From Symmetrospora coprosmae (Eukaryota; Basidiomycota; Cystobasidiomycetes; Symmetrosporaceae), in contig VUYT01000063.1 of assembly GCA_008802785.1 (NCBI GenBank), positions 1 to 36,591 on the forward strand: 36,591 bases of DNA, read 5' to 3'. The position numbers and the translations under genes were made by a program. The first letter of the stretch is position 1. Each line of letters opens with the position of its first letter. Under the pieces are notes generated by a model. It saw nothing but the letters and a program-made list of their open reading frames with translations. It was not told where the DNA came from and did no database searches. This document shows positions 31,774-36,591 of this stretch, one piece after another.

Positions 31774-33337
31774 CTACTCGCTCTTGGGAGCCAGGTAGAA
31801 TCGGATCGAGCCGCCTGCCCACTTGTACTCGACCTGGAGAATCCAGTAGCTTGAGTTAGCTACTGCGTGCTAGACGAGTGGCGTATAGCTAGATGCGCCT
31901 GGACTCACCAGCAGAGGGACGTCGTTGCTCATCGAGAGGATGACCTCGGTAGCGAGCGGAGTCGACTTGGCAAAGTTGTTGAGGTACTTGATGGAGAAGT
32001 TGAGCGCAACGGACGATGCGACCTGAATCACGACAGAGCGCTCCTCCTCTCCTTCTCCCCCCTTTGCCTTCTTTCCCTTCTTTTCGGCAGTCTTCTTGCC
32101 CTTTGCGGCGCTCTTCTTGTTCTTCCCGTTTCGAGGTGCCTCGTCCTCCTCATCCTCCTCATCGTCCTCATCCTCGTCCTCATCTTCGTTCTCTTCCTCA
32201 TCGCCACTCTCATCCTTGACATCGGGCTTGACGTCCTCGTCGTCCTCGTCCATGTCCTCGTCGTCGCTTCCCTCGCGCTTGGTCTTCTTGTTCTCCTTCT
32301 TGACCTTTGCCTTGCCCGCGGCTCCTTTCTTTGCAGCGGCGGCTTTGGCAGAGCCGGCCGGCTTGACCATGACGCTTCCCGTTCCAATCTCCCCCTCGGC
32401 GGTGAACTTGACGCAGTCGGGCTGCGCCTCGATCTTGACGCTCTCTCCGAGGTCCTTGAGGTCGCGCATGATTTTGGCGAACTCGGCCGAAGGCATCGAG
32501 ACGGTGGCGTCGTAGTCGGTGTCCGGGATACCGAGCTGCTCCGAGTCGATATCCATGAGCTTCATCTCGTACTCTCCGATCCGGTCGGCGCCTGTGAGTG
32601 CGGGCAAGAGACGGGCCATCAGCCTCTGTGCAGCAGGCGGACGGCGTCGAACGATCGGAGGATCGACGTTACTCACGCTTGCCCTGGAACGTCAAGGTGA
32701 GGTTATCTGCGTCCTCATTTGCCGTGATCTTGCAGCTGTCGTCGTTGTTGGCGCACTTGATGATCTTCTGGAGCGAGGCGAGGTTCATGCCGAGCGTCAT
32801 GTCCCTGTCGCATCGGAACTCGCCAAAGGCCTCCTTCTCGAGGTGAAGCGAGACAAGGGCGACGTGCGAGTTGTCCATTGCTTGGAGTTTCTGTGCGTGC
32901 AGTCATTGCGAAGTGCCAAAGTCAGTCGATGTCGCGGACAGAACGAGACGCGACATGGCAGCGGGACAGGGTAAACGCACAATTCCTTCTTCGCTGCAGT
33001 CGAGGTTTGCATCGGTGACAAGCTCCTTGACGGCTGTGTCGAAGGAGTACACGCAGGATGGATCAGCTTCAGGCCCATTCTCTGCATCGACGCGTCGTCT
33101 GCCTCTGCTCTACGCGGTCAACCCGCCCGGGCATTGGACGGGCGGAACAGCAAGAGGAGAGAGAAGGGACCGCCATCTCACCATCGAGGACCTTCTTGAG
33201 CGTCTCTGCCTTCTCGAGTGTGGCTTCCTGTGGGCGGTGTGCGTGCAGAGGGTGTCAGTCATCTCCAGGTCGACGCGTCTCGTTTTCGCTCGAGCGGCCC
33301 CTCGTCCAAGGCAACGACGGCTTGCACTCACAAACAT
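31774..33337 (-). CDS. POL30: PCNA (POL30) with an expanded charged loop
   Basis: Six exons: complement(join(31774..31833, 31909..32591, 32677..32890, 32981..33033, 33182..33227, 33332..33337)), 353 aa. Introns are 75, 85, 90, 148 and 104 nt, and the first coding exon is 6 nt (Met-Phe). Conserved blocks: MFEATLEKAETLKKVLDAV, KELVTDANLDCSEEGIKLQ, AMDNSHVALVSLHL, FRCDRDMTLGMNLASLQKII, EYEMKLMDIDSEQLGIP (interdomain connector), MPSAEFAKIMRDL, FSIKYLNNFAKSTPLATEV, SMSNDVPLLVEYK and the end RFYLAPKSE. PCNA is the trimeric replication clamp. Two things depart from the family: position 164 is Pro (bases 32419-32421) instead of Lys, and residues about 183-291 form a charged loop where relatives have about 12 residues. 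All splices restore conserved sequence. Confidence 0.97.
32040..32364 (-). other. Charged insertion in PCNA loop (about residues 183-290)
   Basis: Within PCNA exon 5 the strand ending GTGSVMV is followed by about 108 residues before VVIQVASSVALNF resumes. The order is Ala/Lys-rich (KAAAAKKGAAGKAKVKKENK), then nearly pure Asp/Glu (DEDEDEDDEEDEEDE), then Lys/Gly-rich (KNKKSAAKGKKTAEKKGKKA). The frame is open throughout, and no donor near the left edge resembles the GTGAGT-type donors used elsewhere in this gene, so it is translated rather than spliced out. Its reverse strand gives a spurious Leu/Ile/Val-rich ORF. Confidence 0.92.
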
Positions 33338-33815
33338 GGTGTAAGGAGGGTGAGTGGATGGATGCAGTGGCTGTTGGGTGCTGTGAGATGGCTCAGGCTG
33401 GCGCTTGTGCTTGTGCTCTGTGGGTCAAATGGGTCAGGAGGCAAGCAACCTGCCACACGCGCTCAAGCGAGAGAAGGCGACGACGCGCTCAGGCGGACAC
33501 TCTCTGCGGGCAGGGGAGCCGCGTCCATGGCGGGAGGCGGGGAACTCTGCGAGCAAATGATATCATAACAAGCAAAGCAGGCAAGGAGAGCAGCATGGAG
33601 GAAGGATGCACTGGCATTGATCTCGAGCACTTCTGCTAGCGAGCGGAAGAATAAGGGGTGATGCTAATACAACGATGGAGAAGAATGAAAAGGTGGGCGT
33701 CAAGCCTGGTTGACTCGCTACTTCTGCTGTACTGCTACCGATACTGCTTGATGCGACTGATGCGGAAGGAAGTGTCGTAGTGCGATGTGATGTGGTGCGA
33801 GCTGGATCGTTTCTT
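33338..33815. promoter_or_regulatory. Intergenic region GH5 / PCNA
   Basis: This is 478 bp holding the PCNA promoter and leader and the 3' side of the GH5 gene (both minus strand). I see no gene. A search for MluI cell-cycle box-type sites (ACGCGT) by eye found none that I can be sure of. Confidence 0.35.
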
Positions 33816-35534
33816 TCAGTAGGTCCCGGACCTGACGATCCTCCGTCCAGCCATGTGCTGTCCAACCGGCTGCTGCTGCTGCTGGCGGTGCCTCTTGACC
33901 CTGGAGAACCTGTTCTCCGCATTGCTGGCCGACTGCACTGCAGTCTTGGCAGCAGGTACGCCAACCTGTGGCGAGCTCGGTGACTGCTTCCTCTCCTGGA
34001 GGTCCCTCTTCTTCCACCAGGTGCCCGTCGACCACCCGTCGCCCAGGACTCCCCAGCTCTCCTCGTCCGTCCAAACCTCAAAGTCGCTGCTGCCCTTGCC
34101 CGGCTTGACAATCTCCCAGTAAAGCCAGGGAATGCCAGCCTGGGCAAGTCCCTCGGCAAACGCCTTGATCGTGTTGGCCTTGTTCCAGCCCATGGCGCCC
34201 CACTCCTCAAAAAGGATGGTCTTTCCGTAATGTGCAGCTTTGCCCTGCGCACTGACGAGCGCAGCGACGGTGGTACCCGCAGACGTGCCGTAGTCGTGGA
34301 CCGAGACGATGTCAAAGTTGTCGCACTCAAACGCCCAATCCTCGAGCGAGAGCGAAGTGGTCGTGCCGCCGCCCGTGGTGATCTTGATGTTCGAGTTGGA
34401 CGGGAGATTCTGCTTGATTCGACCAGCTCGGTCGCAGTTCCAGCTCGTGCTCACTAGGCCCATGTGGCCCATTGGCTCGTTCTGTGGCTCGAAAGCATAG
34501 ACGACAGAGTCCAGCTGCGACCAGGGCTTGTTGCCCATCAGCGTGTTCTTGTGCTTGAGAATGTCTGGGGAAGGAGTGACACTGTCAGTTTGGCTGTATC
34601 GAATCGGTCTATCGCGGGCATAAGATGACTCACGCTCAATTCGCATGTCGTAATTGTATTGCGCGTCGTTCGACGTGTAGAAAGTGGTCGCGTCGGCGAT
34701 CCTCTGTGCGCCAGACCCTCCTCCAACAATGCCGTACTGGTATGCGTACTGGTCGGTATCCCAGTAGCCGAGCGCGTAACGGTCTCCGCAGGCAATGATG
34801 AGCTTCATGCCGCGCTCCTGCACCTCCACCATGAGCTGGTCGATGAGCTTGAGGATAGTGTCGTCGTACTGGCCGACACCCCACTGCTCAAGGTCCGGTA
34901 TCTCCTTATTCCCACTGCCCTTGTTGTTGTAGTAGATGTGCGCAATGAAGATCCGGACCATCTTCATGCCTGAGTTCGCCATGGCGTCCAGCACGGCTAC
35001 TCGGTCATTCTTGGGAAGGGCATAGAGGTAGTAGGAGTTCGCCCCGACATAAAAGTCTGGGATATCGGCCCCGCTCTGTGTGGGCTCGGGAGTTGCAGAG
35101 CTGGTGGTCGTCGTCCGTGCCGCAGCCGTACTGGTGGTCTTTGCCGCTGTGCTGACGGCTTTTTTGATTGTGCTAGTTGCTGCCGAAGATATGGGCAGCT
35201 TGCTCCGTGCGATGCTGCTTGTGCTCGTCTGGACTGCGACCCGGAGCTTTGGGTTCGCCAGAGTTCGGTTGGCGGCTTTGCTGTTCCGGACAAACTTCAG
35301 GTCGATGGACGTGGCAGTCACCTTTTCGAATGTCGTGGTCACGCTCGCTGTTGAGTTCCTACTCGTGGATGCCGCAGAGATGGGGATGCGGGAGGTAGAT
35401 GCAGCTCGCGCAGAGGTTGAGCTGCTGGAAGGGCCGCTCAAGGCTTTTGCGGATGTAGAGGCGGACGATGGTGCAGCACTGCTCAATGCCACTGCGACTG
35501 CCAGGACCATGGCGAAGTACGATTGCGTGCGCAT
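33816..35534 (-). CDS. Secreted glycoside hydrolase family 5 (mannanase-like)
   Basis: complement(join(33816..34564, 34634..35534)), 549 aa; one 69-nt intron. The signal peptide is MRTQSYFAMVLAVAVALSSA. A Ser/Thr/Ala-rich stretch of about 130 residues follows, a likely O-mannosylated stalk. The catalytic barrel starts at FYVGANSYYLYALPKNDR and includes MKMVRIFIAHIYYNNKG, then VYAFEPQNEPMGHMG with the acid/base Glu330, VSVHDYGTSAG, and the nucleophile in TILFEEWGAMG (Glu420 or Glu421). This layout resembles fungal GH5 mannan endo-1,4-beta-mannosidases; substrate is inferred. The last 60 residues are basic and Gln-rich (RHRQQQQQP) with no membrane anchor, which is unusual after such a domain. 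The intron is a multiple of three but splicing gives RIEHILKHKN and fits consensus ends. Confidence 0.85.
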   Translation of the reverse strand: MRTQSYFAMVLAVAVALSSAAPSSASTSAKALSGPSSSSTSARAASTSRIPISAASTSRNSTASVTTTFEKVTATSIDLKFVRNSKAANRTLANPKLRVAVQTSTSSIARSKLPISSAATSTIKKAVSTAAKTTSTAAARTTTTSSATPEPTQSGADIPDFYVGANSYYLYALPKNDRVAVLDAMANSGMKMVRIFIAHIYYNNKGSGNKEIPDLEQWGVGQYDDTILKLIDQLMVEVQERGMKLIIACGDRYALGYWDTDQYAYQYGIVGGGSGAQRIADATTFYTSNDAQYNYDMRIERESSYARDRPIRYSQTDSVTPSPDILKHKNTLMGNKPWSQLDSVVYAFEPQNEPMGHMGLVSTSWNCDRAGRIKQNLPSNSNIKITTGGGTTTSLSLEDWAFECDNFDIVSVHDYGTSAGTTVAALVSAQGKAAHYGKTILFEEWGAMGWNKANTIKAFAEGLAQAGIPWLYWEIVKPGKGSSDFEVWTDEESWGVLGDGWSTGTWWKKRDLQERKQSPSSPQVGVPAAKTAVQSASNAENRFSRVKRHRQQQQQPVGQHMAGRRIVRSGTY

Positions 35535-36591
35535 GTCGAGGGCACTAGTGGGGGTTGTGCTGGTGAGGTAGTCCGGCTGTAGCGGGTTCGTAATGGACCT
35601 GCCTGAGGCCTGTTAACGCTTAGTCGGTCAACGACAAGAGATGATGAATGAGGAGGAGGAAGAGGAGAGAGCAGCGGAAATTACGCAAGGTCATGTCTGC
35701 TAGCATCCTCGCTCGTGGCAGTCTGCAGGAAGAGCGTCCTGCCACGACCATTCCAGCCCCCTCGGCGGCCTAAAACCACGCTGCGATGCCTAATTCACGG
35801 AGCCGGCCATTCGAGATGGCGTGCAACATAAGCAGAGTCTATTGCGTTGTAGCGGCCTGTCGCGCTGACGTTCCACCGGCCACGGTCGAGTAGTTGCCTC
35901 ATCTGGCAGGTTGGCGAGCCGGCGAGCGGGAGGCGGGCGCCAGGCGCTGGTGCTGCGAGAATCAGCAGCGAGGTTACGCAGAAGGACCGCAGCATATACA
36001 AGCGATGTCATTGACTTGGCAGCGGTATATTCACGATATGAATGCTTCTGTTGCTGCTGGCTGTCGATGGTTGGGATGCAAGCCTGTGCTCTGTCGAGCG
36101 TCCACTGCCGCTGTGACCCGCCACCCGAAATTCGGCACGTGCCGGCTCGCGTCGCCCAGGCACCGGCACTGGCCCCGCAATGTGACGGGCAGTTGTAGGG
36201 CTGAGTACCTTGTTCTATGAGTGTAGCTTGCAGTAGATGGCGCCGAGGTCGTTTGGAGTGACGCAGAGGGTGAGCTGGACGAAGAGGGGTCGCCCTCGCT
36301 AGCACCGCCGCCACCCGTTGCCGCCGAACGGCTTCGTCGTCGCCCCTTTCAGGCCCAAACACCAGTATAACACACGCCAAACACATGTCGTCAATTTGGC
36401 CTGGATCGGCGATCCTCACCTGCGTCGAGTAAGGGATTTGCTTGGTCGAATTTGCAAACCTCCCTTCTCTCCTCTTCCTTCTCCTCTCATCAGCCAGAAA
36501 CCCATCTACTTAATCCCAAGTGACTACTAGCTGCTACACGTCCAGCGAGGTGAGCAGACCGAGCCTAGCCCTACCTCCTCACCTTGCACTT
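35535..36591. other. Right-end region, no well-supported gene
   Basis: About 1.05 kb upstream of the GH5 gene. It holds the GH5 promoter and weak candidates only: a small minus-strand secreted-type ORF (35795-35995) and a plus-strand exon-like stretch at 36234-36370, preceded by TTGCAG, which encodes VVWSDAEGELDEEG and ends at TAA. No neighbouring exon could be joined to the latter. A gene may continue beyond the right edge. Confidence 0.35.
35795..35995 (-). CDS. Possible small secreted protein, 66 aa
   Basis: The ATG at 35995 opens a frame with a signal-peptide-like start, MLRSFCVTSLLILAAPAPGA, followed by about 45 residues with one Cys and an Asn-glycosylation-type NVS site. No homology is recognised, and the frame could be chance or the first exon of a spliced gene. 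Support is only the hydrophobic N-terminus and intact frame. Confidence 0.2.
   Translation of the reverse strand: MLRSFCVTSLLILAAPAPGARLPLAGSPTCQMRQLLDRGRWNVSATGRYNAIDSAYVARHLEWPAP

Noticed and set aside
31867-32700. Plus-strand ORF of 277 aa with long Leu/Val/Ile runs resembling a membrane protein
   Set aside because: It is the exact antisense of the PCNA acidic/Lys-rich insertion; GAG/GAC codons read backwards give Leu/Val. PCNA on the other strand is certain.
35790-36419. 209-aa minus-strand ORF at the right end
   Set aside because: It has a frame without domain pattern or sensible composition, and overlaps other equally weak frames; read as chance in GC-rich DNA.
1-36591. tRNA genes, CRISPR arrays, bacterial-type operons
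   Set aside because: No tRNA-like T-arm and acceptor pairing, no regular spaced repeats, and the dense spliceosomal introns show eukaryotic nuclear DNA.

Overview
The window looks like nuclear DNA of a basidiomycete fungus. It is GC-rich, gene-dense and rich in spliceosomal introns. About 35 introns can be placed by consensus splice sites, frame continuity and family conservation; most are 59-148 nt, with 180 nt and 610 nt outliers. Gene content and protein style (long disordered tails around conserved cores) suggest Ustilaginomycotina/Exobasidiomycetes, but that lineage call is inference. I saw no tRNA, rRNA, CRISPR array or intact mobile element.

Layout. Positions 1-1400 hold the frame-interrupted end of an unidentified coding region and a dense cluster of the palindrome TTCGAA. 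Then follow: a La-related protein of the LARP7/Pof8 type (1408-3948, +); an I-BAR protein resembling Ivy1 (3997-7098, -); an Alba-like nucleic-acid-binding protein (7649-8967, +); the iron-sulfur assembly factor ISD11 (9210-9832, -); a small basic protein (10181-10701, -); a 978-residue, probably mitochondrial helical protein (11164-14100, +); the SUMO-activating subunit AOS1 in eight exons (14204-15849, -); a 271-residue unknown (16234-17123, +); a DHHC palmitoyltransferase (17440-19223, +); a 1121-residue disordered nuclear-looking protein (19416-22869, -); COQ3 (23256-24415, -), which shares a 140-bp divergent promoter with the sorting nexin MVP1 (24556-27250, +); ROT1 (27742-29332, +); proteasome beta6 PRE7 (30121-31363, +); PCNA (31774-33337, -); and a secreted GH5 glycosidase (33816-35534, -). 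The last kilobase has only weak candidates.

The genes are mostly housekeeping and do not form one pathway. They serve RNA metabolism (LARP7, Alba), mitochondria (ISD11, COQ3, perhaps the 978-residue protein), membrane traffic and lipidation (I-BAR, DHHC, MVP1, ROT1), protein modification and turnover (AOS1, PRE7) and replication (PCNA).

The most unusual object is PCNA. Its otherwise canonical ring subunit carries about 95 extra residues of Lys-rich/acidic/Lys-rich sequence in the loop matching human residues 183-195. The lysine normally found at position 164, the ubiquitin/SUMO switch for damage tolerance, is a proline. Both are read directly in one uninterrupted exon. Other points of note are an ISD11 whose LYR tripeptide reads LQS and which has a long central insertion, a GC-AG intron in AOS1, a 6-nt first coding exon in PCNA, a 610-nt intron in ROT1, and the TTCGAA cluster.
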